From Terriglobales bacterium (lineage in GTDB: Bacteria > Acidobacteriota > Terriglobia > Terriglobales > Acidobacteriaceae), in contig JASHOU010000213.1 in assembly GCA_030038475.1 (NCBI GenBank), positions 1 to 62,944 of the forward strand: a stretch of 62,944 nucleotides of DNA, written 5' to 3'. Of this stretch, positions 9,404 through 19,228 are shown piece by piece (position 1 is the first letter of the stretch; each line of letters starts with the position of its first letter). A program made the translations under genes and the position numbers. Under the pieces are notes generated by a model. That model did no database searches, had not been told where the DNA came from, and saw nothing but the letters and a program-made list of their open reading frames with translations.

Positions 9404-11317
9404 TTGACATGGGTCTTCATCCCACCTACGATTTGCGTCATCATGCAGAACTTAAGAATTGTTTCCGCCGGCCAAATCCGCGGATCGAGCGATAGGGCGG
9501 CGCGCGGGTTCGTAACGGCTCTCTTCGCCCTATTTGTCTTCACATCACTATCGCTGGCGACGGCACCGTCCGTTCCCGCGGCCGATCCGCAGCGCTACCT
9601 GGATGACATCAAGGCGCTCAGCGCTCCGGCCATGGAAGGACGCGGGGCCGGAACGAAAGGCTTAACGCGTGCGGCGCACCTTATCGAGCAGCGTTACAAA
9701 ACGCTTGGACTCGAACCCGCCGGTACCAACTCCTACTTTCAACCTTTCACCGTCATCACGGGCGCGCAACTCAAGGGTAAGAACAGTTTCGTCATGCTAA
9801 CTGGCAGTGGGAAACGCGAACTCAAAGTGAAGCAGGATTTTGTTCCCTTCAGCTTCTCCGCCTCAGGTTCGGTACAGGCACCCATGGTATTTGCCGGCTA
9901 CGGCATTTCGGCGGACGAATTTCACTACGACGATTATGCCGGCCTCGACGTCAAGGACAAGATCGTGCTCGTCCTTCGCTATGAGCCTCCGTCATTCGCT
10001 GCGCAAAGCGGCGACCACGGACTCACGCAGCATTCCCAGGTTGTCACCAAAGCCATCAACGCCCGCAACCATGGAGCCAAGGCACTCATCTTGGTGAACG
10101 GCAAACTCGGGGACGGGGAAGAAGACCTGCTCACCCGCTTTGGCAGCGTCAGCGGCCCGGAAAATGTCGGCATCATTTTTCTTCAGGTCAAAAATGACGT
10201 CGCCGATGGTTGGCTGAAACCTTCGGGCAAATCGCTCGGCGAATTACAGGCGCAAATCAACGCGGCGTCGAAGCCGGCATCGTTTGCGCTTCCGGAGAAT
10301 CAAAACGCGTCCGTCACCGTCAGCATTGCCACCACCCGCTCCCCAGTAAACAACGTGCTGGCCTATCTTCCCGGCAAAACTCCCGGCCCGAACGAAGAAT
10401 ACGTCATCATTGGCGCGCACTACGATCACTTGGGACGCGGCAACGTCGACTCGCTTGCGCCTTCGCAGATCGGGCAGATTCATCCTGGGGCCGACGACAA
10501 TGCCTCGGGCACCGCTGGTGTGCTCGAACTGGCCCGGCTGTTGGCGCCGCACAAAGGCGAGCTGCGGCGCGGCATTCTCTTTATGAATTTTGCCGGCGAA
10601 GAGCTGGGGCTGCTCGGTTCGGCCGCCTGGGTCAAGGATCCCACGCGTCCACTCGATAAAGCGGTGGCCATGCTCAACATGGATATGATCGGGCGCATCA
10701 AAGACGAAAAGGTCTACATCGGAGGCGTCGGGACCGGTTCGACGCTGAAAGCCGTGGTTGAGCAGGCGGCGCAGAACTCCGGTTTCAAGATCGAATACTC
10801 GCCCGGAGGATATTCTTCGAGTGACCACACCTCGTTCGTCGCCAGGAAAATTCCGGTGCTGTTCTTTTTTTCCGGATTACATTCCGATTACCACAAGCCT
10901 TCCGATACCTGGGAGAAGATCAATCCGGAATCGGCGGCGCGTCTGCTGAATGTGGTCGCCGCGACCGGAGAGCAGCTGGCGGATGCTGAGGATCGTCCGG
11001 CCTTCCAGGTGGTCGCGGACGAGAAACCACCTGGAGGCGGCGGCAGTGGTTATGGTCCCTATTTTGGTTCCATCCCAGATTTTGGCGAGGTCGAAACCGG
11101 CGTGCGTTTTGCAGACATAAAACCTAATTCGCCAGCCGCTAAAGCCGGCCTTAAAGCCGGAGACATTCTCGTCCAGTTTAACGATAAGCCGATCAAGAAC
11201 CTCTACGACTTTACAGACGCTCTCCGGCGCAGCAAAGTCGGCGAAGTTGTTGAAGTGAAGGTGCTGCGCGACGGCCAGCAAGTAACCGCTTCGGTCAAGC
11301 TCGAACAGCGCAAATAG
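9404..11317 (+). CDS. Secreted M28 peptidase with C-terminal PDZ domain
   Basis: Predicted extracytoplasmic zinc aminopeptidase with a PDZ peptide-binding tail. The N-terminus carries a basic stretch followed by FVTALFALFVFTSLSLA, a signal or anchor segment; starts at 9404 or 9443 are both possible and neither has a strong ribosome site. A PA-like insert covers about 140-260. The M28 core shows GAHYDHLG, GADDNASG, AGEELGLLGS, NMDMIG and a late HSDYHKPSD. The PDZ domain covers about 545-635 (VRFADIKPNSPAAKAGLKAG then DILVQFNDKPI). It is transcribed toward nfeD on the opposite strand, so the two genes converge. Confidence 0.9.
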   Translation: MTWVFIPPTICVIMQNLRIVSAGQIRGSSDRAARGFVTALFALFVFTSLSLATAPSVPAADPQRYLDDIKALSAPAMEGRGAGTKGLTRAAHLIEQRYKTLGLEPAGTNSYFQPFTVITGAQLKGKNSFVMLTGSGKRELKVKQDFVPFSFSASGSVQAPMVFAGYGISADEFHYDDYAGLDVKDKIVLVLRYEPPSFAAQSGDHGLTQHSQVVTKAINARNHGAKALILVNGKLGDGEEDLLTRFGSVSGPENVGIIFLQVKNDVADGWLKPSGKSLGELQAQINAASKPASFALPENQNASVTVSIATTRSPVNNVLAYLPGKTPGPNEEYVIIGAHYDHLGRGNVDSLAPSQIGQIHPGADDNASGTAGVLELARLLAPHKGELRRGILFMNFAGEELGLLGSAAWVKDPTRPLDKAVAMLNMDMIGRIKDEKVYIGGVGTGSTLKAVVEQAAQNSGFKIEYSPGGYSSSDHTSFVARKIPVLFFFSGLHSDYHKPSDTWEKINPESAARLLNVVAATGEQLADAEDRPAFQVVADEKPPGGGGSGYGPYFGSIPDFGEVETGVRFADIKPNSPAAKAGLKAGDILVQFNDKPIKNLYDFTDALRRSKVGEVVEVKVLRDGQQVTASVKLEQRK

Positions 11318-11406
11318 GCTGACGAGTCGATGTCTCAGATGCATGCACGGGGCCACGTGCTAGATCTTTTGCTTCGCTCAAGATGAAAGGGTATAGGGGT
11401 GCCGAT

Positions 11407-12804
11407 TTAGGCGGTGACCGGCTTTGCGGCGGATACGGGATCTACCCGCAGCGTCAGGCCGTCGACGTGGCGGACGACGATGCGGTCGCCAGCGGAAACG
11501 GGGATGGTAGAGACAGCGTCCCAGAATTCGCCGTGGATGAAAACCTTTCCCGAGGGCGCGAGCGGAGTTTCGGCGATGCCGATTTCGCCGATCAATCCTT
11601 GCTCGCCGGTGACGATTTTGTTGCGGCGGGCGCGCACGGCAATGCCCATTAAGAAAGCGGTGATGATTCCGAGCGGAATGCTGACGGCGAGCGCGGTCAC
11701 GAGACGAACGCGCATTTCGGGAATGGGCGAATCGACGAGGAAAAGACCGCCGAGGGTGAGCAGAACGATTCCTCCCGTGGTGAGCACACCGTGGCTGGCA
11801 AATTTGGCTTCGGCGGCAAAGAGGGCAAAGGCGCCGATGATCATGGCGATGGCCGCGAAGCGCACGGGCATGAGGTTCATGGCGAAGGCGGCGAGAAGAA
11901 TGAAGACGACGCCGACGGTTCCGGGAATGACCGCGCCGGGGTGGTTGAATTCGGCATAAAGCGCGAGCGCGCCGATGGCGAGCAGAATGAAGGCGATGTT
12001 CGGGTCCATGATGTAGGCGAGGATGCGCTCTTTGAGCGTCATCGGATAGTCGCGCACAGGTTGGCCGTCGAGATTGAGCGATATGGTCGCGCCGTTAAAA
12101 CGCTTGATGCCTTTGCCGCTGAGTTGCTGGAAGAGATTTTGCTCGCTGGGAGCGATGTAATCGATCAGCTTTCTGTCGAGAGCCTCCTGGTCGGTGAAGG
12201 ACTTTGATTCGAGGACGGCGCTTTCGGCGAGCTCGACGTTGCGTCCACGCTTGGAAACGATGGAGCGCATGAGAGCGGCTGAGTCGTTTTCAATTTTTCG
12301 TTTCATCTCATCGTCGAGTTTTACGGTGGTCGGGCCCAAGAGCGCGACCGGGTGCGCTGCGCCCGCGTTGGTGCCCGGCGCCATGGCGGCCACGTCGGCG
12401 GCTTCGAGAATAAAGATTCCGGCGGAGCCAGCACGGCTGCCCGCAGGAGCTACATAGACGATGACCGGCACAGGCGAGGAAACGATCTTGTCGATGATTT
12501 GGCGGGTGGCGTCGAGCAATCCTCCGGGAGTGTTCATTTCGATGAGAACGGCTTCGTCGCGGTTGGCAGTTGCAGTTTCGATGGCGCGGCCAACGTATTC
12601 GGCGGTGACGGGTTGGATGACGTCGTCGATGGAAATGCGCAGGACGGCGGCGGAGCCGTTTGCCGCAACAAGCATTACCGTCAGGAATGCGAAAAGTAAA
12701 ACTGGCCACCGCCCTTTGATGATGATGATCCACGGCCCCTGATCCCTGAGACCAGAGACCTCACGGTTGAGAACTGAGAACCGGGAACTGAGCACTGGTT
12801 TCAT
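11407..12804 (-). CDS. NfeD/ClpP-class membrane serine protease
   Basis: Long NfeD-type protein: a ClpP-like serine protease domain (about 50-230; NTPGGLLDATRQII and the Ser segment SRAGSAGIF), four to five membrane helices (about 265-390) and a C-terminal OB-fold NfeD domain (about 400-460). The family cleaves or regulates membrane partners such as stomatin-like proteins; no stomatin gene is adjacent. The first 25 codons (MKPVLSSRFSVLNREVSG) read through a CAGTTCTCAGTT-type repeat, so the true start may be downstream, before WPVLLFAFLTVML. That hydrophobic segment is the signal peptide. Confidence 0.88.
   Translation of the reverse strand: MKPVLSSRFSVLNREVSGLRDQGPWIIIIKGRWPVLLFAFLTVMLVAANGSAAVLRISIDDVIQPVTAEYVGRAIETATANRDEAVLIEMNTPGGLLDATRQIIDKIVSSPVPVIVYVAPAGSRAGSAGIFILEAADVAAMAPGTNAGAAHPVALLGPTTVKLDDEMKRKIENDSAALMRSIVSKRGRNVELAESAVLESKSFTDQEALDRKLIDYIAPSEQNLFQQLSGKGIKRFNGATISLNLDGQPVRDYPMTLKERILAYIMDPNIAFILLAIGALALYAEFNHPGAVIPGTVGVVFILLAAFAMNLMPVRFAAIAMIIGAFALFAAEAKFASHGVLTTGGIVLLTLGGLFLVDSPIPEMRVRLVTALAVSIPLGIITAFLMGIAVRARRNKIVTGEQGLIGEIGIAETPLAPSGKVFIHGEFWDAVSTIPVSAGDRIVVRHVDGLTLRVDPVSAAKPVTA
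12758..12797. repeat. Short-word tandem repeat at nfeD 5' end
   Basis: Degenerate tandem copies of GAGAACTGAGAAC-type words, the reverse complement of CAGTTCTCAGTT. They overlap the annotated start of nfeD. The word resembles the CAGTTATCAG and CAGCTCTCAG repeats seen at 61.86 and 38.5 kb. Confidence 0.65.
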
Positions 12805-13001
12805 TGCGCTTTCTCCGCGAGCTTGGATGCCAGGGCGAAAACAGCGGCTGGTTTCACGACAAGACGATTATATCGGCAAGGAGGCGCTCATTCAGTGGCG
12901 GAACGAAGCGTAACCACAGGGTACACAGAGTCGCACAGAGGAAATCAGAGTTGCTCTAACGTGGCGACCGCGTGATAGTCCCCCGTGCAGGTCCCATTTT
13001 G

Positions 13002-14411
13002 TTAAGCGGAGAGTCGGGTGTTTCCGCTTGACTGGATTGGCGAGACGTCGCTCTCTCCACCGTTTTGTTCGTATTGGCGCGGCGATTGGGAACGAGACTC
13101 GATCCAGCCCGGCAATTCGTCGCTGCCGGTAATGAGGCGGGCCCCGCGTTCATACGTGAAATAGGAAAATGCCCATTGAGTCATGACAAGCAGGCGATTG
13201 CGGAAGCCGATGAGAAATAGAATGTGGATGAACAGCCAAGCCAGCCAGGCAAAATATCCAGATATTTCGAATTTGCCAAACTGGGCGACGGCAGCGGCGC
13301 GGCCGATGGTGGCGAGGCTGCCTTTATCATGATAATGAAAATCGCGCCTGGGCTGATTCTCAAGGTCGCGTGCGATGGTTTCGGCAGCCCAGGTGCCTTG
13401 CTGGATCGCGACCTGCGCGACTCCGGGCAGGAGCTTGCCGTTTTCGTCGTTAAGGGCGGCGAGATCGCCAATCACGAAGACTTCAGCATGTCCGGGAACG
13501 CTGAGGTCGGGTCGCACGAGCACGCGGCCGGCGCGGTCGACGGGAACTTTCAGCTTACTGCCGAGCGGCGATGCGGCAACGCCCGCGGCCCACAGGACCA
13601 CGGAAGCGGACAGTTTTTCGCTGCCGGTCCAAACCGTGCCGGGTTCAACGCCGGTGACCATGTGAGAGGTGCGGACCTCGACGCCGAGATTGCGTAGCTG
13701 GGTTTCGGCTTTGCGGGAAAGCTCTTCGGAGTAGGCCGGCAGAACACGCGGTCCTCCTTCGATCAACAGGATGCGAGTTTGGCGCGGGTCGATTTTGCGA
13801 AACTCGTGATTCATGGCGTGACGCGCGATTTCAGCCAGGGTTCCGGCAAGTTCTACGCCGGTGGGGCCGGCTCCGATCACGACAAATTGCAATGGCGTCG
13901 GGCTTTTGCCTTCGTTTGCCTGGCCCTCGGTTGCCTGGCGCTCGGCCAGTTCGAAGGCTAGCAGGACGCGACGGCGAATTTCGAGCGCGTCTTCGATCGT
14001 CTTGAGACCGGGTGCGAGCGGTTCCCACTCCTCGTGGCCGAAGTAAGCATGGGTTGCGCCGGATGCGACGATGAGAAAATCGTAGTCGAGCGGCTGAGCT
14101 CTGGTTATAACCTGCTTTCGATCGAGGTCAAAATCAATGACTTCGTCGAGCAACACTTCGATGTTGGAGCGAGCTTTCAGGATGGAACGAATGGGGGCGG
14201 CGATTTCTCCGGGAGACAAGCCGGCGGTCGCGACCTGGTAGAGCAGCGGTTGAAAGGTGTGATGATTTCTGCGATCCACGAGGGTGAGCTGCACCGGAAG
14301 CTTGGCGAGGCGGCGCGCGGCAGTCAAGCCGCCAAACCCGGCTCCAACGACGACCACATGCGGTCGTTGATTGTTGATTGCGTTACTGATCGGGTTGCTG
14401 CTCGCTGGCAT
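13002..14411 (-). CDS. ndh: Type II NADH dehydrogenase (NDH-2)
   Basis: Monotopic flavoprotein that passes electrons from NADH to quinone without pumping protons. The FAD-binding Rossmann motif VVVVGAGFGGL opens the protein near residue 18; the NAD-binding motif VIGAGPTGVELAG follows near 175. FQPLLYQVATAGLSPG and WAAGV are family landmarks. The C-terminal 100 residues hold a hydrophobic segment (FAWLAWLFIHILFLIGF) that associates with the membrane. The 469-residue length is normal. It is divergent from the membrane protein at 14.6 kb, with a repeat element in the gap. Confidence 0.93.
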   Translation of the reverse strand: MPASSNPISNAINNQRPHVVVVGAGFGGLTAARRLAKLPVQLTLVDRRNHHTFQPLLYQVATAGLSPGEIAAPIRSILKARSNIEVLLDEVIDFDLDRKQVITRAQPLDYDFLIVASGATHAYFGHEEWEPLAPGLKTIEDALEIRRRVLLAFELAERQATEGQANEGKSPTPLQFVVIGAGPTGVELAGTLAEIARHAMNHEFRKIDPRQTRILLIEGGPRVLPAYSEELSRKAETQLRNLGVEVRTSHMVTGVEPGTVWTGSEKLSASVVLWAAGVAASPLGSKLKVPVDRAGRVLVRPDLSVPGHAEVFVIGDLAALNDENGKLLPGVAQVAIQQGTWAAETIARDLENQPRRDFHYHDKGSLATIGRAAAVAQFGKFEISGYFAWLAWLFIHILFLIGFRNRLLVMTQWAFSYFTYERGARLITGSDELPGWIESRSQSPRQYEQNGGESDVSPIQSSGNTRLSA

Positions 14412-14447
14412 GAGAATCTACCGCTCTACTCTAGAGATTCGGAGCGT

Positions 14448-14549
14448 GGTTTCAGGGTTTCAAAGTTTCAAGGTTCCAATGAGCAATTCGGCTGAATCCC
14501 GCCCTCGAAATCATTGAAACTTTGAAACTCTGAAACATTGAAACCTGAA
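14448..14549. repeat. Inverted repeat of GTTTCAAAG words
   Basis: The left arm (14448-14481) reads in GTTTCAAAGT/GTTTCAAGG words. The right arm (14512-14549) carries the complementary TTGAAACTTTGAAAC words. They enclose about 30 bp of unique sequence, so the arms can pair imperfectly. The same word family forms the element at 23921-24076. It lies between divergent genes. Confidence 0.75.
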
Positions 14550-14601
14550 GGTCATAAACCCTATACACTGCTTCTTTCTTCTTTTGCTTGCTCAGACTCC
14601 A

Positions 14602-16215
14602 ATGAGTTCGGCGCAGCCCACTTCCTCCGCAGCGCGCTTTCTGATGCCGTCAGTGCGCGACATCATTTTCATTTTTCTTTTCTGGTCGGTGCTGGCCGGG
14701 CCGTTATCGAACCGTCCGCTGGCCGACCCCGACATCGGATGGCACATTCGAACCGGTGAGCAGATTCTTGCGACGCACACTTTGCCGCGCACCGATTCGT
14801 TTTCCGCGATCATGCAAGGGCAGCCGTGGTATGCGTGGGAGTGGTTGTATGACGTGGCGCTTGGGGCTCTTGATCACGCCTGCGGACTGAACGGAGTGGT
14901 ATGGCTCGGCGCGGTGCTGGCAGCTTCGGTTTTTGTTTTATTGCTAGGGGAGTTACTGCGGCGCGGCACGGGCCTGTTGCTGGCAGTTGTCCTCATGCTG
15001 CTGGCGGAGGCGGCGGCGATGATTCACCTTTTCGCGCGGCCGCACATTGTGAGCTGGCTGTTGACGCTGCTCTGGTTTGTCGCGCTCGAGCGATGGGAGG
15101 GATGGGAGCGCCCAGATCGACCACGCTGGATTTTCTGGTTCTTTCCCGTTTCGATGGTGCTGTGGGTGAACCTCCATGCCGGTTGGCTGTTTGGCATGGT
15201 TCTGCTCGCGATTTATGCGTTCGCGGCATGGATTGAGAGTGTGCGCGTGGCTAATCGAGATGCGCTGGCTGCCATCCGCACCAGGAATCGCGCTCGTGGC
15301 ATGGCAGCGGCGTGGATTGCCGCGGCCGCCGCTACGCTGGTAAATCCCTACGGCTGGCGCCTGCACCAGCACATTGTTCGCTATCTCGGCGACCGCTATC
15401 TCATGAACCATATCAACGAATTTGCCTCGCCCGATTTTCACGGCTGGGCGCAGCGCTGTTACGCGGTCATTTTGCTGCTGGTGCTGATGGCATTTGCCGG
15501 CAATCGCTTATCGCAAGATCGAAGGCCGCTGCCGCTGAGTCAACTGCTGGTCGCGCTCTTCGCTACCTATGCTGGATTTTATGCCTCGCGCAATATTCCG
15601 GTTTCTTCGATGCTGCTGGTGCTGATTGTTGGGCCTATCTTGTGGGAAGACTTTACCGCGCTGGCGCATAAACTGGGCGCGTGGCCCTGGGTTCGGAAGG
15701 GCGCCGCGCGGATTTCAGAATTTACTTGCCGCATGACCGCGCAGGAAATGGAGCTGCGCGGCCATTTCTGGCCAGCAATTGCCGTCGTCTGCGCCTTCGC
15801 AATTTGCCTACACGGAGGATGGCTCGGCAAGCGGCAGTTGATTCACGCGCAGTTCGATGCAAAGAAGGTGCCGGCGGCGGCGGTGAGTTTTCTGCTGAAC
15901 GAATCGGCTGGCAAGCCGAGTGCGGAGCCGGTTTTCTCTAACGACAGCTGGGGAGGGTATCTCATCTACCGGATGTATCCAGAACGAAAAGTTGTGGTCG
16001 ACGATCGTCACGATCTGTACGGTTCCGATCGTGTGCGGCAGCTGCTGACTGTGATGCAGGTTGCTCCCGGATGGCGTAGTGTGCTCGAACAATGGCAGAT
16101 TCGGACGGCGCTGTTGGCGGCGGATTCAACGCTCGCTAACCTGCTGCGTGAGTTGCCGCAGGAATGGCGTGTGGCGTACGAAGATAAAGTTGCGGTGGTG
16201 TTTGAGAAACGATGA
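14602..16215 (+). CDS. Polytopic GT-C-like membrane protein of unknown function
   Basis: 537-residue protein with about ten hydrophobic segments. An early luminal-type motif, DPDIGWHIRTGEQIL, and a C-terminal soluble tail with DSWGGYLIYRMYP and DDRHDLYGSD are shared with the protein at 53397-54974, so the two are paralogues. An acidic pair near the first loop plus many helices resembles GT-C glycosyltransferases, which use polyprenyl-phosphate sugars; that function is inference. The ATG at 14602 is preferred over a TTG six codons upstream. The stop lies 2 bp from the convergent ADOP gene stop. Confidence 0.75.
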   Translation: MSSAQPTSSAARFLMPSVRDIIFIFLFWSVLAGPLSNRPLADPDIGWHIRTGEQILATHTLPRTDSFSAIMQGQPWYAWEWLYDVALGALDHACGLNGVVWLGAVLAASVFVLLLGELLRRGTGLLLAVVLMLLAEAAAMIHLFARPHIVSWLLTLLWFVALERWEGWERPDRPRWIFWFFPVSMVLWVNLHAGWLFGMVLLAIYAFAAWIESVRVANRDALAAIRTRNRARGMAAAWIAAAAATLVNPYGWRLHQHIVRYLGDRYLMNHINEFASPDFHGWAQRCYAVILLLVLMAFAGNRLSQDRRPLPLSQLLVALFATYAGFYASRNIPVSSMLLVLIVGPILWEDFTALAHKLGAWPWVRKGAARISEFTCRMTAQEMELRGHFWPAIAVVCAFAICLHGGWLGKRQLIHAQFDAKKVPAAAVSFLLNESAGKPSAEPVFSNDSWGGYLIYRMYPERKVVVDDRHDLYGSDRVRQLLTVMQVAPGWRSVLEQWQIRTALLAADSTLANLLRELPQEWRVAYEDKVAVVFEKR

Positions 16216-16217
16216 GG

Positions 16218-18767
16218 TTACTCCGTGCGCAGCGCCTGCATGGGTTCGATCGAAGCGGCACGACGGGCGGGAATGAATCCTGCCATGGTGGCGCAGAGGC
16301 CGAGAACGAGCGTCGCGCCGGCCAGCGCCAGCGGATCGTAGCCGCCAACGCCGAACAGTAGACTAGCCATCAGGTGACCGGCAAACAGCGCGGCCGGAAT
16401 GCCTAGCCCGAGTCCGATAAGAATCTGCCAGAGCGCCCCACGCAATACCATGGCTAACACGCTCGATCGGGTAGCACCAAGCGCCATGCGAACGCCAATT
16501 TCGCTGGTGCGGCGGGCGACGAAGTACGACATCACGCCGTAGAGTCCCACCGAAGCCAGGGCCAGCGCCAACATGCCGAATAAGCTGGTGAGCCGCGCGA
16601 TCAGGCGATCTTGATCAAAGTTGCCCGCAACTTGCGCTTTGAAAGGCTGAAGATTGACCACGGTCAGATTGGGATCGATGCCCGCCAGGGTGCGGCGAAC
16701 GAGAGCTTCGACATTCTGCTGCGCCGAGCCGAAATTGAGAATCATGGTGTGGATAAAAAGCGATCGCGTCTCGCCTGAAACCAGGATCGGCTCCCGGTAG
16801 CCGGTGTACTGCTGGGTGAGGGGGCGCAGGAGGACCGGACGGACCGGCTCGCGCGGGTTGTTCATTTTGAAATCGGCAAAGACGCCCACAATTTCAAAGC
16901 TGCCGGAGTCCTGTGGGAAACCCATGCCGAAGTGCTGGCCCAAGGGATTCTCGTTGGGGAAGAAGCGCTTCACGAAGGTCTGGTTCACGACAGCGACCTG
17001 TGGCGATGTTGCCGTGTCCTGATCGGTAAGGCCGCGACCGCGAAGCACCGGGACGCCGATAGCGTCGAGAAAATGCGGGCTCACGCGATCCCAGGTCGCG
17101 CTGCACTTGTCGCCCGGGCGTGGCGCAGGACGGCCCGGTATGATCACGCAATCACTCCAGTTGTCGCCTTCGAGCGGGCTGTAGAGCGATATGCCGACGC
17201 TCGCTATGCCGGGCAGTGCGGAGAAACGATCTTCGATCTCGCGATTGAGCGCAGGCAACCGCTCGACCGTGTAACCGGCGCCTTCCGGATCGAGATGCAG
17301 CACGTAGCGGTTGGCGGTAGCCAGGCCGAAATTCTGGTGCTGCAGATTCTGAAGCGACTTGGTCATCAGAATCGCACCCGCAAGCAGGACCACCGACAGC
17401 GTCGCTTGTATGACGACCAGTGTTTTCTGGGGCAGGGAAGAGCGGTCGCGCGTAGAGCGGTTCACGCCGCGCAAAACGTCGGCTGGTTGTGCGCGCGACG
17501 ACAACCACGCAGGAGCTGTCCCGAACAGAATGCCGGTGACGAGCGAAAGCAGAAACGCGAAGCGCAGTACGGCGGGCGAGGGGCGTGCCTCAATGGGCAT
17601 CTTCGTCGCATCGGGAAAGGCGAGAGCCAGAATGGTGTGAGAACCTGCATAGGCCACTCCCAGGCCGGCCAGACCACCGATACAGCTCAACAAGATGCTT
17701 TCGGTGAGAATCTGGCGGATGAGCCGTTGCGGCTTTGCGCCCAAGGCCGTGCGCACCGCCATATCCGCACGCCGCGTGGTGGCGTGCGCCAGCAGCAGGT
17801 TGGCGATGTTGGCGCAAGCGATGAGCAGGACAAAGATGGAGAGGATCATCAACATCTTCAGGCCCTTGCCCGTTTGCAGTTGCATAATCTGGATGCCGCC
17901 GCCACCGGGGACGAGAACCACATACTGCTTGGGAATCTCGGCCGCCCCACCATTTTGGGTATAGTGCGGAAGAGTGGCCAGCCACTGACGCAGAGCCGCA
18001 GAAAGCTTGGCCTGCAATGCGCCGACGTTGGTTCCGGGACGCACCCTGCCGAGAGCATAAAGCCAGTTGGAGTCTGCATGATGGAGGATGGAGTTTGTTC
18101 CCTGGACGTACGGTTCACTTGCCAGAGGCATCCAGAAGGCAGGGGGACGGTCAGAGACTCGATCACCGAAAAAACCGGGCGGAGCGATGCCGACAACGGT
18201 GAAGGGATGTGCCTGAATAAAAATCGTCGATCCAACGAGCGAAGGATCGGCGGCGAATTCCGTTTGCCACGCGCTGTAGCTGATCACTGTAGCTGGAGCG
18301 GACGAAGGCGTATCGTCGCTTTCGCTGAACGGGCGGCCGATATACGCGCCAAGCCCCAGCGTGGAGAAGTAGTTGCCGGAGACGAATTCGCCGCGCAACG
18401 ACTTTGCCAGCGCATTTTCACGGCGCACGGTGAACTCGTCCTCGGCGGACTGCATTGCGGCCAGTTCCTCGAACTCCGGCGCGGAATCCCTCAAGTGCAG
18501 GTAAAGGTCGTAGGAGAAGATGTCGAAGTCGCCGTTATCGCTGACAAAACCACCATTGACACAGCAATTGTCAGTGTCACCGATGCGGTAGAGCTTTGCG
18601 GGATCGGCCACCGGAAGGGACCGCAAAAGAATTCCATGAACCAAGGTGAAGATGGCCGTGTTGGCGCCGATGCCCAGAGCCAGCGTAATGACCGCCGTAA
18701 TAGTGAACCCCGGCGACTTGCGCAGTTGGCGCAATGCATAGCGCAAGTCCTGAAGCAGGGTCTGCAT
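16218..18767 (-). CDS. ADOP-family duplicated FtsX/MacB-like permease
   Basis: Acidobacterial duplicated orphan permease: two MacB-periplasmic-core plus FtsX units in one chain, without an adjacent ATPase. The protein opens with the signature [16 protein letters not shown] and the first helix ([20 protein letters not shown]). Three more helices occur around 310-430 and a second permease unit ends in [20 protein letters not shown] and the terminal [15 protein letters not shown]. Length 849 residues is usual. Members probably export or sense peptides or drugs, but substrates are unknown. No PadR regulator gene is adjacent; operator-like palindromes lie upstream at 18892-18929. Confidence 0.93.
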   Translation of the reverse strand: MQTLLQDLRYALRQLRKSPGFTITAVITLALGIGANTAIFTLVHGILLRSLPVADPAKLYRIGDTDNCCVNGGFVSDNGDFDIFSYDLYLHLRDSAPEFEELAAMQSAEDEFTVRRENALAKSLRGEFVSGNYFSTLGLGAYIGRPFSESDDTPSSAPATVISYSAWQTEFAADPSLVGSTIFIQAHPFTVVGIAPPGFFGDRVSDRPPAFWMPLASEPYVQGTNSILHHADSNWLYALGRVRPGTNVGALQAKLSAALRQWLATLPHYTQNGGAAEIPKQYVVLVPGGGGIQIMQLQTGKGLKMLMILSIFVLLIACANIANLLLAHATTRRADMAVRTALGAKPQRLIRQILTESILLSCIGGLAGLGVAYAGSHTILALAFPDATKMPIEARPSPAVLRFAFLLSLVTGILFGTAPAWLSSRAQPADVLRGVNRSTRDRSSLPQKTLVVIQATLSVVLLAGAILMTKSLQNLQHQNFGLATANRYVLHLDPEGAGYTVERLPALNREIEDRFSALPGIASVGISLYSPLEGDNWSDCVIIPGRPAPRPGDKCSATWDRVSPHFLDAIGVPVLRGRGLTDQDTATSPQVAVVNQTFVKRFFPNENPLGQHFGMGFPQDSGSFEIVGVFADFKMNNPREPVRPVLLRPLTQQYTGYREPILVSGETRSLFIHTMILNFGSAQQNVEALVRRTLAGIDPNLTVVNLQPFKAQVAGNFDQDRLIARLTSLFGMLALALASVGLYGVMSYFVARRTSEIGVRMALGATRSSVLAMVLRGALWQILIGLGLGIPAALFAGHLMASLLFGVGGYDPLALAGATLVLGLCATMAGFIPARRAASIEPMQALRTE

Positions 18768-19228
18768 ATGAGTCTCCCCCTACACCTTTACGCTCTTTGG
18801 GTATGGCAGGTTCCGAGCCAAATTGTTCCAGACGTAGATTGTCCATTTACAGACAAATACGCTCATGACGCGATTCTCCCGACTAACGTCCTTGTCCGAA
18901 AACGAAAACCACTGTCCGAAACCGAACAGCGCGGGATTTACGTTTGTGGTGTAATTGGTTTGTCTTGTCGGTTACTCCACGGCCATTTTGGAGTCTTCTC
19001 GGCCTCTTTCTAGCCTGAGTTTGCGATTACTCTCTGCAACCGGAAAGCTTCCAGGTCATCTGATGTAGCTGGGTTTGGCGCTGGCTACGATAAAAATGCT
19101 ACCTTAGAACGCGCCGCGGAAGTTGGCGCCTTCGCGCCTGACAAAGTTATGCGGATCGCAAAGACGCCCCGACGTATCCCGAGATGCTCGGCTAGCCACC
19201 AACTTGCCGGATTTCCGCGGAGTTGCCG
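18768..19228. other. 460-bp divergent promoter region
   Basis: Regulatory region between the ADOP permease (minus) and bshC (plus). It contains two TGTCCGAAA-type operator candidates, listed separately. The bshC-proximal part holds a GGAG ribosome site at 19217-19222. No small gene was recognised. Confidence 0.5.
18892..18929. promoter_or_regulatory. Paired operator-like TGTCCGAAA sites
   Basis: CTGTCCGAAACCGAACAG (18912-18929) is an imperfect palindrome (CTGT-C-CG, four-base centre, CG-A-ACAG). A related half site, TTGTCCGAAAACG, starts 20 bp upstream, close to two helical turns. The position upstream of a transporter gene fits a dimeric repressor such as a PadR-type regulator; that link is inference. 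Confidence 0.45.

Noticed and set aside
8983-9543. Minus-strand open frame of 186 codons
   Set aside because: No family resemblance, odd composition, and it overlaps the start of a well-supported plus-strand peptidase gene.
16932-19013. Plus-strand open frame of 693 codons across the ADOP gene
   Set aside because: It is the antisense of a clear permease. High GC leaves long open frames opposite real genes; the product has no coherent domain.
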